In this document: positions 27,143 through 35,606 of the stretch, in pieces
Position numbering within the stretch: position 1 is the stretch's first letter
Layout: each line of letters begins with the position of its first letter
Assembly (NCBI GenBank): GCA_029983675.1
Contig: JASBYY010000004.1
Location: forward strand, 1 to 64,000
Length of the DNA stretch: 64,000 bases
Direction of reading: 5' to 3'
Source of the DNA: Bacteroidales bacterium
GTDB taxonomy: Bacteria > Bacteroidota > Bacteroidia > Bacteroidales > F082
Position numbers and translations under genes: made by a program
Notes under the pieces: generated by a model
The model's input: the letters and a program-made list of their open reading frames with translations, nothing else
Databases searched by the model: none
Told to the model about the DNA's origin: nothing

Positions 27143-29428
27143 TCAAAATTGTTTCCTCTTCGGAGGCGGATTGACCATTCCTATCAACGCAGCAGCCATT
27201 TTAGAGCCTGCCACAAACCATACCAGATCGCCTTCTAGAAAGACGATGTTGGCGGAAGGGTTCAAAATGAATCTGCCATCACGTTCGATGGCGATGACCA
27301 TGGCATTGAAACGGTCACGCAACCCCGAATTGCTCAGTTCGACCCCAACAAGGAAACTCCCCGCTTGAAGTTCAATTCTATGGATGTCCACATCGCTCTC
27401 CACACGTTCCTTGATCAGCACATCGTCTTCAATCACCACCCTTGACTTCAACTGCGAAAGATGGGCTTCCGAGCCGACAAAAGTGACGATGTCGTTCGGG
27501 AAAAGCATAAAATCCTTCCCTGGCAGATCGACCACCTTATCCCCTCTTTCCACGCTGACCAAACTGATGTTGTAATTGTCGCGAAAATCAGATTCTTCAA
27601 TACGAATGCCGGCATAAGGACTTGCCACGCTGATTTCCATCTTCTCCAACGCAAAGTTCTCCTTCAGAATTTCAGGGACGATAAACGTATGCTGTGTCTG
27701 GCGTTTGTTCATGTTTTCGATGAAACGTTTCTCCATACGTTCATACATCCTCATGACAGGCGTCAGCCCCCTCAGCATGAAGCAGTAAACAATGGCAAAG
27801 CCCATATTGATCCATGCACCGCCCTTCACGCCGACATGGCTCCAGAAACCGGCGTTAAAGAACTGACGCAGCGCATAATAGGAAAATATCAGGATGACAA
27901 CGAATCGGAACAGGAAAACAAGCGAAATCAAGGTCTTGTTGAACTTATTGCCCGACATCAGTTTGCGCGTGGTATGCACCTTGCTGTGCTTGAAGGCCAT
28001 CGCCCATAGAAAAGGCGACATCAGCACCAGCGTAATGGCCGCCGAAATGGCATTTCCCCACGGCATGGACACGTGTTTCGCAACCAAACTGCAAAGCGAA
28101 AAACTCAACAGCATGACTGCGATGATAATGGCGGCATAAATCACTATGTTTTTGAACTGTCGCACAAGAAAGGCTCCCATCGACACTTCTTTGCCACTTT
28201 TCACTTTCAGTCCTGATGATTGGTTCGACAAACCACTCTTCCACCTTTCGGGAATGATGCGCATGATGCTTTGATACAACGGAAGTCCCGCCTTGATACT
28301 ATAAGGTGTGATAAAGGTAGTGATGACCGAAACCGACACAATAATAGGATAGAGAAACTCGTCAATGACACCGAAACTCATGCCGACGGTCGCAATGATA
28401 AACGAGAACTCGCCTATCTGCGCGAAACACATCCCCGACCGAATGGCGTCTTTCAAGCTGGCACCCGAAAGCAACATGCCAAAAGTAGAACTGGACGACT
28501 GCAACACCACGACAACTACAGTAAGCAGCAGGATTTGCCACCAGTACCGGACAATGATATCCGGATTAATCATCATGCCGACGGAAACGAAAAACACAGC
28601 GCCAAACAGATTCTTTACCGGCGTGGTCAACTTGTATATCATGTCGGCTTCCAAAGTCTCCGCCAATATGGACCCCATGATGAACGCCCCCAATGCCGAC
28701 GAAAACCCTGCGAGATTGGACAAAACGACCATCATGAAACACAATCCGACCGAAAACACCACCAGGGTTTCCTCATTCATCAGCTTGCGCACTCTTTTTA
28801 ACAGGCTTGGAATGAGAAAGATGCCGCCGATGAACCATACCAACAAAAAGAAGCCGAGTTTCAGAATGCTGTAAAGCAGCTCCTTACCATCGAATGTGGC
28901 GCTCACCGACAAGGTGGACAATATCACAATCAAAAGAACTGCCACCAAATCTTCGACCACCAATACGCCGATAACTCCTTCGGTGAAACGCTCCTTGTTG
29001 ATTTTCAAGTCATAAAAAGCTTTGGCGATAATGGTGGTTGACGACATGGCGAGCATACATCCGAGAAAAATACAGTCCATCTTCGTCCATCCAATCAGTT
29101 TGCCGACAAAAAAGCCCGACAACATCATGGTAATAAAGATGGTGAGCACCGTGATACCGACACTGCCGCCTACCCTTTTCAATTTCTTGAAACTGAACTC
29201 CAAGCCTATGGCAAACAACAGGAAGACCATGCCGATTTCGCTCCATGTCTCCACACTGCTACGATCGGTAAGAACTGGAAAGTACGAGAAATTAGGGCCG
29301 ATGAGAAAGCCGGCAATGATATACCCCAGCACCAAAGGCTGCTTTAACCACTTGAATAGAACCGTGGTAACTCCAGCGGTCACTAGTATCAAGGCTAGGT
29401 CGGAAAATAAGGCAGGCAGGTTCGACAT
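27143..29428 (-). CDS. cation:proton antiporter (KefB-like, CPA2) with TrkA-C domains
   Basis: 761 aa from ATG 29428 (MSNLPALFSDLALILVTAG). The CPA2 membrane domain (1-400) carries the motifs IAGFLIGPNFSYFPVL and GVLVVEDLVAVLLIVIL. An additional cluster of four hydrophobic segments follows at about 420-560 and is unusual for KefB. Two TrkA-C-like modules come next (about 600-680 and 675-750). No NAD-binding TrkA-N domain is evident. A -7 box TATTTTTG (minus) at 29450-29457 rules out the longer frame. Likely K+ or Na+ efflux and pH homeostasis. Confidence 0.88.
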   Translation of the reverse strand: MSNLPALFSDLALILVTAGVTTVLFKWLKQPLVLGYIIAGFLIGPNFSYFPVLTDRSSVETWSEIGMVFLLFAIGLEFSFKKLKRVGGSVGITVLTIFITMMLSGFFVGKLIGWTKMDCIFLGCMLAMSSTTIIAKAFYDLKINKERFTEGVIGVLVVEDLVAVLLIVILSTLSVSATFDGKELLYSILKLGFFLLVWFIGGIFLIPSLLKRVRKLMNEETLVVFSVGLCFMMVVLSNLAGFSSALGAFIMGSILAETLEADMIYKLTTPVKNLFGAVFFVSVGMMINPDIIVRYWWQILLLTVVVVVLQSSSSTFGMLLSGASLKDAIRSGMCFAQIGEFSFIIATVGMSFGVIDEFLYPIIVSVSVITTFITPYSIKAGLPLYQSIMRIIPERWKSGLSNQSSGLKVKSGKEVSMGAFLVRQFKNIVIYAAIIIAVMLLSFSLCSLVAKHVSMPWGNAISAAITLVLMSPFLWAMAFKHSKVHTTRKLMSGNKFNKTLISLVFLFRFVVILIFSYYALRQFFNAGFWSHVGVKGGAWINMGFAIVYCFMLRGLTPVMRMYERMEKRFIENMNKRQTQHTFIVPEILKENFALEKMEISVASPYAGIRIEESDFRDNYNISLVSVERGDKVVDLPGKDFMLFPNDIVTFVGSEAHLSQLKSRVVIEDDVLIKERVESDVDIHRIELQAGSFLVGVELSNSGLRDRFNAMVIAIERDGRFILNPSANIVFLEGDLVWFVAGSKMAAALIGMVNPPPKRKQF

Positions 29429-29449
29429 GACGATTTGATTTCTATTGGG

Positions 29450-29457
29450 CAAAAATA
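29450..29457 (-). promoter_or_regulatory. -7 promoter box of the KefB-like gene
   Basis: Minus-strand TATTTTTG, 21 nt upstream of ATG 29428. Confidence 0.55.
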
Positions 29458-29505
29458 AGAAAAAGTCGAAAACGATGATCAACTCCTTATAAACACTATC
29501 TCACA

Positions 29506-29529
29506 CAGAATGCGCAGAATACGCAGAAT
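29506..29529 (+). repeat. short tandem CAGAAT repeat
   Basis: Three consecutive CAGAAT units, the first two followed by GCG or ACG, lie between the KefB-like gene and the leader-distal end of the CRISPR array. Confidence 0.5.
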
Positions 29530-29567
29530 TATACATAACATGCGAGAAGGCTTCTTAGCTAATCACG

Positions 29568-30432
29568 CCCTTAATCCTTGTTGTAGTGGAATTTGACTTG
29601 ACAAAATAAGATATCTTGTACCCAAGGATTTACAAATCGTCTTAATCCTTGTTGTAGTGGAATTTGACTTGACAAGTTATAAGTGAGTCGTTTTATAACG
29701 ACCTTCTGTCTTAATCCTTGTTGTAATTTAAGCCTGTTTTCGATGCTTCACGTTTCAAGTTTTATAACGACCTTCTGTCTTAATCCTTGTTGTAGTGGAA
29801 TTTGACTTGACAAACATGATATACAGTATCCTCTGGTCAACAGGGTCTTAATCCTTGTTGTAGTGGAATTTGACTTGACTTTATTTTGCGAACAGGAACA
29901 AGTTCCCACTACGTGTCTTAATCCTTGTTGTAGTGGAATTTGACTTGACGAAAAATAGGTTTGTGTCCATTGTTGGCACAGATACTGTCTTAATCCTTGT
30001 TGTAGTGGAATTTGACTTGACGCACAGAACACCCCGTATTTCGGGGTAAAAATTGTCTTAATCCTTGTTGTAGTGGAATTTGACTTGACTTGTCATATGC
30101 GACGAATACAGACTGATAGAAGTCTTAATCCTTGTTGTAGTGGAATTTGACTTGACGGAGCATCCAGAATATCTCCATTTTAAATGGAATGTCTTAATCC
30201 TTGTTGTAGTGGAATTTGACTTGACCCAAATGCGAATCATCAGCCACTCCAAGTATGAGAGTCTTAATCCTTGTTGTAGTGGAATTTGACTTGACCTTTG
30301 CGGATGACGAAGACGACTTTGCCAAAAGTCTTAATCCTTGTTGTAGTGGAATTTGACTTGACCAGAGATGGAGTAGTGAGGACTGCGAAGGTGGTACGTC
30401 TTAATCCTTGTTGTAGTGGAATTTGACTTGAC
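29568..30432 (-). CRISPR. CRISPR array, 13 repeats (one truncated, one degenerate), 12 spacers
   Basis: 35-nt repeats, plus strand GTCTTAATCC...TTGACTTGAC, starting at 29568, 29639, 29708 (only the first 18 nt retained), 29777, 29845, 29915, 29987, 30055, 30122, 30191, 30261, 30328 and 30398. Spacers are 32-37 nt, except a 51-nt interval after the truncated repeat. It is transcribed on the minus strand. The repeat then ends ATTAAGAC, the usual type III 5'-handle shape. The leader lies at the cas2 side, and repeat decay (first two bases changed in the 29568 copy, truncation at 29708) is at the far end. Spacer 30296-30327 matches 55640-55671 in this same window perfectly. Confidence 0.97.
29690..29794 (-). 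repeat. internal rearrangement of the CRISPR array
   Basis: A 36-nt block (last 18 nt of a spacer plus first 18 nt of the repeat) occurs at 29690-29725 and again at 29759-29794. Between the copies are 33 nt of unrelated sequence (29726-29758). The first copy's repeat is therefore truncated while the second continues into a full repeat. Confidence 0.85.
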
Positions 30433-30881
30433 ACCTTGATTCTCAATATATTGTCATCAATAATCACCTTGTTTGTTTGGCGCAACTCCTTTCATTTGTT
30501 TGTTTTACATAAGCTTTCCTGAATTCTTCGCAAAGATACTGTTTTTTTGAATACAAAAACAGGAATTTTTACACATTATTTTCACTTTGCCTTATCATTC
30601 AATCATTTACATGGAAAAAAAAGTTCTCAAACCGAACCTCTATTGGGCAAAATCCATCCATTTGCGAAGAAATGGCCTTTCTTTATTTTACATATCATTG
30701 ACAATAAGCATTTTACAATAAGCTCATCCAAAAATGTTCGCAAATGAACGACTCAAATACGCATCAGAATGCAATTTGCGAACAATTCGCGGCGGCAGTT
30801 TTCCCATGCTATTTGGTTACCACTTTCATTATCGGCGTTTTAGCGTTTTACAAAATGTTCGCAAACGATTTGGCCTCCCTC
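30433..30881 (-). promoter_or_regulatory. CRISPR leader and cas2-array intergenic region
   Basis: AT-rich, no gene. The leader adjoining the first repeat runs from 30433. A -7 box TATCTTTG (minus) at 30531-30538 would start the array transcript near 30525, about 90 nt before the first repeat. The octamer TTCGCAAA appears five times on either strand: 30527-30534, 30661-30668, 30737-30744, 30775-30782 and 30858-30865. The first overlaps the -7 box. Possible roles are leader recognition by Cas1-Cas2 or a host factor, or transcription control (inferred). Confidence 0.7.
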
Positions 30882-31181
30882 CTACACCATCCGCACCGTG
30901 TCGGGAGGTTCGCGACGGTCGGGTTGATACACGATCTTCGTATAGCAATTGACACAAACCGGATAATAAATCACCGAATCCTGCCCGTCGTCAACAATCT
31001 CACCTATCTTTCGCCTGAGTCTGCCGTACACGGCTTCCGTCAGCATACATTCGAACACGCTGTAATTCACGCGTGTTCCGTTTGCCTCAAGCAATTTCAC
31101 CACTCGGTTCCGCCGTTTGTCATCCACAATATCGTACGCTACAACTATGAACAATTTCCTGGCGCTTATTCTCTTTACCAT
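30882..31181 (-). CDS. cas2: CRISPR-associated endoribonuclease-fold Cas2
   Basis: 99-aa Cas2, the dimeric scaffold of the spacer-integration complex. Ferredoxin-like fold with the start strand LFIVVAYDIVDDKRRNRVVK (metal-site Asp17) and NYSVFECMLTE. The start codon lies inside the end of RT-cas1 (7-nt overlap), so the two are translationally coupled. Last gene of the cas operon, followed by the array leader. Confidence 0.95.
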   Translation of the reverse strand: MVKRISARKLFIVVAYDIVDDKRRNRVVKLLEANGTRVNYSVFECMLTEAVYGRLRRKIGEIVDDGQDSVIYYPVCVNCYTKIVYQPDRREPPDTVRMV

Positions 31182-33445
31182 TTTGCAATATAAGGTTTGA
31201 ACGTTTTCCCGCTTCCAATATAAGCGGCTATTTCTTTGGCCTGTTCTACAAAGATGCGTTCGAAGGGCATCTCTTCGCCGCGATACTTCTCATACCTGTT
31301 CATGCGCTCAAGCACGCCTTTGGTCAGAATCCTTTTAGTTGCGTCGCACAGAAGGTTTCCTTCCATTTTCAATGCCATGCCCCTTTGCACCATTCCTATC
31401 ACCACCCTGTCGGCTCCCTGCGCCCTGAATAGCTCTACGACATCGAAAACCAATGTGGGTTTTCCGGCTTGCCTTTTGTGCAACACCCCGTCCATCGGGT
31501 TCAGGCCCTCGCCGAGCAACGCCTGCCAAACCCTGTTATACAAAAACGAATAGGCATAGTTCAGCATGGAATTGACCAAATCGGTGGCGCCTCGCCGCAC
31601 CCTTCCTTCAAAGCCCGCTTTATCGTCTTTAAGCAACTTCCCGACATATTTCCAATAGTGGACAGCGGCCTGTGCTTCTTTTCCTATCAATACCTCGTTA
31701 TAGTTTTCGGCAAAAGGCAGCTCCTTGAGTTCGCCGACGATTTCCGACAACTTGGCCGTGGTCAGCGCAAATTGCGTGTCAACATCTTCTTTTGTGGTCT
31801 TATGGTACTTCTGGAAGTACTTCACCAAGTTCGCCTGGTTTTTAAGCTTTCCTAAAATCAGTCGCTTAGCCAGAACGAAGCGTTGGTTTTCGGTCATTCG
31901 AGCCTGTTGCCCCCAAAGTGTGCTCTCCATGAATTTTAGGCTGAGTACCGAGGCATAATGTACGGAGCTATCAAAAAAATCGACGGGTATTCTCCTATCC
32001 ATGCAGAACCGGATCACATTGCTCGACAGCGACACGCCTTGCCCTATCACGGTAAGATGTCGCAGCGAAGCGGAAGGCTTCTTGTAGGCCATCTTACCTT
32101 GTATGCGCACGACAATGTTCTGCCCGCTTATTCCAATGTAGCTACCCGGAGTACGGACCACCAATTCGGAGCCTTCGGCTTCTTTTTTCCGATACTCTGT
32201 CTTTCGGCTGTTGATGAGGCGACGATTCTGGTCATCGGCAATTTTCGACTGTTTCTTGCCTTTGACGGCCAGGTAGGTGTCGGTCAGCTGTTGAAGGATT
32301 TGTTTTCGCTTGAGTTGCATTTCAGCCGAAAGAAATGCAATCTCTGCCAATCCGTTTTTCAACACGGAGATATTCCTGATTTTACCGACCTGCTGTTCTA
32401 TCATGGTCTGTACTTTTCGCACAAGAGCTTTGTCCAACTCTACCAATGTGTTTTCGGGAAGCAACTTTCCGTAATAGTTGCGTATGCCGTTCCACAGCTT
32501 TGTCTCTTTGTCGGTGAAAACGCCGTTGTGCGACTCGAGACCGTCAATCCGCTGCAAAAGTTCTCTCTTTTTATTTTCGGAAAGAGACAGTCCCGTTTTG
32601 TCCAGTGTGATGCCGAGAAACTCGAAGCCGTCTTCGATTTTCCCGATTTCAGGTGCGTTGAGCGACAGTTGGAGCCGCTCTTTCAGAAAAACCGTCGCCT
32701 CTTCCCTTATGGCCTCGGCCCTGTTCTGCGTTTCGCACAAGATGATGAAATCGTCGGCATAACGCACATACGACCGTGTTCGTGTCAGAATGAACTGGTC
32801 GAACTGGTGCAGGTAGAGATTGGCCAGCATGGGCGACAGTACGGCTCCTTGCGGCACGCCACATTCGATTTCTTCCCATTTCTGTTTCTTGTTTACCATG
32901 CCCATTTTCACAGAAAGCTGAATCAATCGGTTGATTTCCTCATCGGGAATCAAGGATCGAAGCCTTGCAAAAAGAATATCGTGGTTGATGGTATCGAAAT
33001 AGTTGTCAATATCCAAGCGAAGCAGCCACTGATTGGCTTTGTTTTGACATTCAAACAAAGCCCGTCGAATGGCTTTTGCATGACCTTTCTGCGGACGATA
33101 GCCGTAACTGTTGCCTAAAAACAACTTTTCGAAACGAGGCTCGACGATTTGCTTTATCGCCGTTTGCACCGTCTTGTCTTTCAGCGAAAGCAGCCCTATC
33201 GTCCGGGTTTCACCCGTTTTCTTGGGGATGCCCATCTTTTTATAGGGCTGTGGTTTCCATGTCCCCGAACGCAATTCGGCAATTAGTTCTGTCAAATGCT
33301 TGTCAAGGCGGTTTTCAAACTCAACGATAGTAAAACCGTCAATGCCTCCAACGCTGTTTTTGGCTTTTACCAGTCGCCATGCCGACATCAGCTGTCCGAG
33401 AGAGCACAATGCTTCAAATAACGATTTACCCATGTTTCGTTTCAA
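31175..33445 (-). CDS. cas1: reverse transcriptase-Cas1 fusion (RT-Cas1)
   Basis: 756-aa fusion for spacer acquisition. The N-terminal group II intron-like reverse transcriptase (about 1-330) has the complete motifs: RLDIDNYFDTINHD (Asp145), GVPQGAVLSPMLANLYLH and YADDF with the catalytic pair Asp231-Asp232. A thumb/linker of about 90 residues follows. The C-terminal Cas1 domain (about 428-756) retains Glu590 in IGKEAQAAVHYW, His656 in GVLHKRQAGKP and Asp668 in LVFDVVELF. Both enzymes therefore look active. Family knowledge: RT-Cas1 proteins can acquire spacers from RNA. No Cas6 domain is fused; Cas6 is separate at 42368. Confidence 0.97.
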   Translation of the reverse strand: MKRNMGKSLFEALCSLGQLMSAWRLVKAKNSVGGIDGFTIVEFENRLDKHLTELIAELRSGTWKPQPYKKMGIPKKTGETRTIGLLSLKDKTVQTAIKQIVEPRFEKLFLGNSYGYRPQKGHAKAIRRALFECQNKANQWLLRLDIDNYFDTINHDILFARLRSLIPDEEINRLIQLSVKMGMVNKKQKWEEIECGVPQGAVLSPMLANLYLHQFDQFILTRTRSYVRYADDFIILCETQNRAEAIREEATVFLKERLQLSLNAPEIGKIEDGFEFLGITLDKTGLSLSENKKRELLQRIDGLESHNGVFTDKETKLWNGIRNYYGKLLPENTLVELDKALVRKVQTMIEQQVGKIRNISVLKNGLAEIAFLSAEMQLKRKQILQQLTDTYLAVKGKKQSKIADDQNRRLINSRKTEYRKKEAEGSELVVRTPGSYIGISGQNIVVRIQGKMAYKKPSASLRHLTVIGQGVSLSSNVIRFCMDRRIPVDFFDSSVHYASVLSLKFMESTLWGQQARMTENQRFVLAKRLILGKLKNQANLVKYFQKYHKTTKEDVDTQFALTTAKLSEIVGELKELPFAENYNEVLIGKEAQAAVHYWKYVGKLLKDDKAGFEGRVRRGATDLVNSMLNYAYSFLYNRVWQALLGEGLNPMDGVLHKRQAGKPTLVFDVVELFRAQGADRVVIGMVQRGMALKMEGNLLCDATKRILTKGVLERMNRYEKYRGEEMPFERIFVEQAKEIAAYIGSGKTFKPYIAKW

Positions 33446-33481
33446 TACGTCAAAGAACGCTCAATAACAGCCCTCCATCTA

Positions 33482-34384
33482 CTATTTGAACTGTCCGTAA
33501 CCCACATTGGTCTTGGCACCGACGCCGACAGTGAGTATGATTTCTTGAAAAAGTTGCGCTTTTTGGTTAGCATTTAAAGAGATTTTCCTTACTCCGTTGT
33601 TCGATTTAATTTCAACCGTACTATCCGTTAGTTTGAACCTAAATTCAAATGTAATGCCCGGCAATACTTTTATGAACATCAATGGAGTCGGATTTTTTAG
33701 AGGATCGGGATGATGTGTGATAAAGTCACTGGCAAGGAACTTCTTGCTTTTTCCCGTTTTTTCAATGTTGATGACAGCATCGAAAAACACATCTTTCCCT
33801 TCGGCATCTTGTTTGCCAAAAATATCATCTTTCAACGTTTTTAATGCTTCGATATCGATATTCTTCAGCATGTTTTCCCATGCGTTCTTATTCTGTTCAT
33901 CGGTACATCTCTTTTTTACCTCTTCAAGAATGAATTTTATCGTATCCAACGAGGTTTGATCAGTTTGATCTTTTTCGTTCTCAAACACACTTTTCAATAC
34001 ACCTTTGATGGAACTGCCCGGAATAACAGGTTGTCCGGTTGTATGGTCAAAATAAAAGCCTATCTTGATATCGCCTTTTGCATTACTATCGTGCGTATAG
34101 CCTGAACCACATAATAATCCGGGATAGGTTGTAGCCAGATTAAAATGATGGGAAGCCGCATTATTCTCAATTTGCGTGTAATCTTTCAATGTGTTAGCAA
34201 AAACAGCTTTATAGAATATGTCAAAGGGAGTGACTTTCGCATCTTTGGGAATATCAATGAACAACCTCTCTTTTTCATTATTTTGAGCAGGTGTAAATTT
34301 TATTTTACGCTTAATCGCATCTTCCGTATATAATCTTTTATATACCATCAAGCCCACATTGGGCGCTATAAAATTCCATGCCAT
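33482..34384 (-). CDS. cmr6: type III-B effector RAMP protein Cmr6
   Basis: 300-aa Cas7-like RAMP subunit that caps the crRNA 3' side of the Cmr complex. Seen: N-terminal APNVGLMVYKRLY, central IPGSSIKGVLKSVFEN (RAMP helix) and the glycine-rich C-terminal loop VGAKTNVGYGQF. Position directly after Cmr5 (2-nt gap) and before RT-cas1 (36 nt) fits the cmr1-6 order. AT-rich relative to the adjoining RT-cas1. Confidence 0.9.
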   Translation of the reverse strand: MAWNFIAPNVGLMVYKRLYTEDAIKRKIKFTPAQNNEKERLFIDIPKDAKVTPFDIFYKAVFANTLKDYTQIENNAASHHFNLATTYPGLLCGSGYTHDSNAKGDIKIGFYFDHTTGQPVIPGSSIKGVLKSVFENEKDQTDQTSLDTIKFILEEVKKRCTDEQNKNAWENMLKNIDIEALKTLKDDIFGKQDAEGKDVFFDAVINIEKTGKSKKFLASDFITHHPDPLKNPTPLMFIKVLPGITFEFRFKLTDSTVEIKSNNGVRKISLNANQKAQLFQEIILTVGVGAKTNVGYGQFK

Positions 34385-34386
34385 AA

Positions 34387-34782
34387 TTAGTCATTTTTAG
34401 GTTTAGGTGTGGGGTAGGTACGAATAGCTAACTTTAACGCGATGGCACATTCCTGAATCTTCTTTTTCAGACATTCGTCATTATATCGGGTAATGACTTC
34501 TTCCAATAAATGTTGTTCGTTGTTGAATATGCCTATTTCTGGGCTTTGCAGCATTTTCTCAAGTGCTACCGGTATAAGGCTTCTATCTGCATTGGTGGTT
34601 TGCTCCGCACCTTTTGAATAAAATATCAATGTGGGAAGCAATCCCGATGATATGAGACTTGCACCAAAAGAGGAGATATATCCATTGTAAGTTTTGTCAA
34701 TTTCTCCGTTTTTAACTATACCTAATCTGTTGTCTTCCAGCACTTGTATGGCGACAGGGATATATTTTTCTATATTTCTCAT
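34387..34782 (-). CDS. cmr5: type III-B small subunit Cmr5
   Basis: 131-aa alpha-helical small subunit that stacks along the crRNA-target duplex. It opens IEKYIPVAIQVLEDN, which is typical of Cmr5, and carries SSFGASLISSGLLPTLIFYS. Its ATG overlaps the cmr4 stop by 4 nt. Confidence 0.88.
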   Translation of the reverse strand: MRNIEKYIPVAIQVLEDNRLGIVKNGEIDKTYNGYISSFGASLISSGLLPTLIFYSKGAEQTTNADRSLIPVALEKMLQSPEIGIFNNEQHLLEEVITRYNDECLKKKIQECAIALKLAIRTYPTPKPKND

Positions 34783-35600
34783 GACTTTGTATTTTTGAAC
34801 TTGATTTTATGAAATTTACATAACCCATAGCCTACGCTGCTGTTGGCTCCGATTTGAATCGGTTCTTCTAAGAGTTCCTTTTCAAATTCCGAAAAGGTTG
34901 CGTCGTCTAATAAACCCTGTTTGGGAACCATATAAGTTATAAATATCGTTTGGTGAGGAACCACCTCCTCGTACCAAAGATTTTTGTCCTCATCCAGGCG
35001 ATTGCGGGCGATTACAGGTAAGTTTTCAGCATAATTTCTGAATTTATCATCGCTTACCAGGGCATATTGTTGATCAAAAGCTGTAAAATTAATGTCAACT
35101 GTGTCTGAAAATGGCGTTGAATAATCTACCCTTTGCAAATCATCGTCTTCCAGAAATATCCTGTCTACAAGGCCTTCTTCCTTTGTAAACAGTTTATCTG
35201 TTTCTGTTGGTAGTTTCAGTAGCTCTTTATCAAGAATCATTTTTGCTTTCTCGTTCACAAATTCCACATTTTGAGGACAGAATGTGAGAGCAAACTGACG
35301 ATGTGAACATCTTACGGGTAAAGCTACCAGATCAGCATTCAAAAAATTAAGGTTGCCGCTTTCGGTATCATTATCATTATTTGTTTTCTTACCGAATAGT
35401 AGGTTCGTTTTTTGATCGGTTTTCCCCCAAACGCTCTCAAAATGTTCTCTGAGAGATCCCTTTAAACTTGATGCGTGAATGGTAGGATAATTGAATATCG
35501 TGTCGCGTTGTACTAATTTGTCCACGATCCCGTAACTGGCATCACCGCTCCCTACATGTAGGTTGGTTATACACTGAATTAAATACGCTTGTGTTGTCAT
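34779..35600 (-). CDS. cmr4: type III-B backbone subunit Cmr4 with target-RNA cleavage Asp
   Basis: 273-aa Cas7-family backbone subunit. N-terminal NLHVGSGDASYGIVDKLVQR contains Asp27, equivalent in position to the catalytic Asp of characterised Cmr4 (target RNA cleavage at 6-nt steps), so RNA slicing should be intact. IHASSLKGSLREHF and the glycine-rich C-terminal IGANSSVGYGLCKF complete the RAMP fold. 6 nt after cmr3, 4-nt overlap with cmr5. Confidence 0.93.
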   Translation of the reverse strand: MTTQAYLIQCITNLHVGSGDASYGIVDKLVQRDTIFNYPTIHASSLKGSLREHFESVWGKTDQKTNLLFGKKTNNDNDTESGNLNFLNADLVALPVRCSHRQFALTFCPQNVEFVNEKAKMILDKELLKLPTETDKLFTKEEGLVDRIFLEDDDLQRVDYSTPFSDTVDINFTAFDQQYALVSDDKFRNYAENLPVIARNRLDEDKNLWYEEVVPHQTIFITYMVPKQGLLDDATFSEFEKELLEEPIQIGANSSVGYGLCKFHKIKFKNTKS

Positions 35601-35606
35601 TTTTTG

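Noticed and set aside
29748..30485. Three minus-strand open frames with the repeated string VKSNSTTTRIKT
   Set aside because: They are translations of CRISPR repeats and spacers, not genes.
30547..30952. Small plus-strand open frames in the cas2-array gap as possible genes
   Set aside because: They cross the leader and run antisense into cas2 with no recognisable domain; the region is better explained as leader plus repeated octamers.
31175..33445. Free-standing group II intron or retron
   Set aside because: The reverse transcriptase is fused in frame to an intact Cas1 domain and sits in a cas operon; there is no intron RNA structure or maturase/endonuclease tail.
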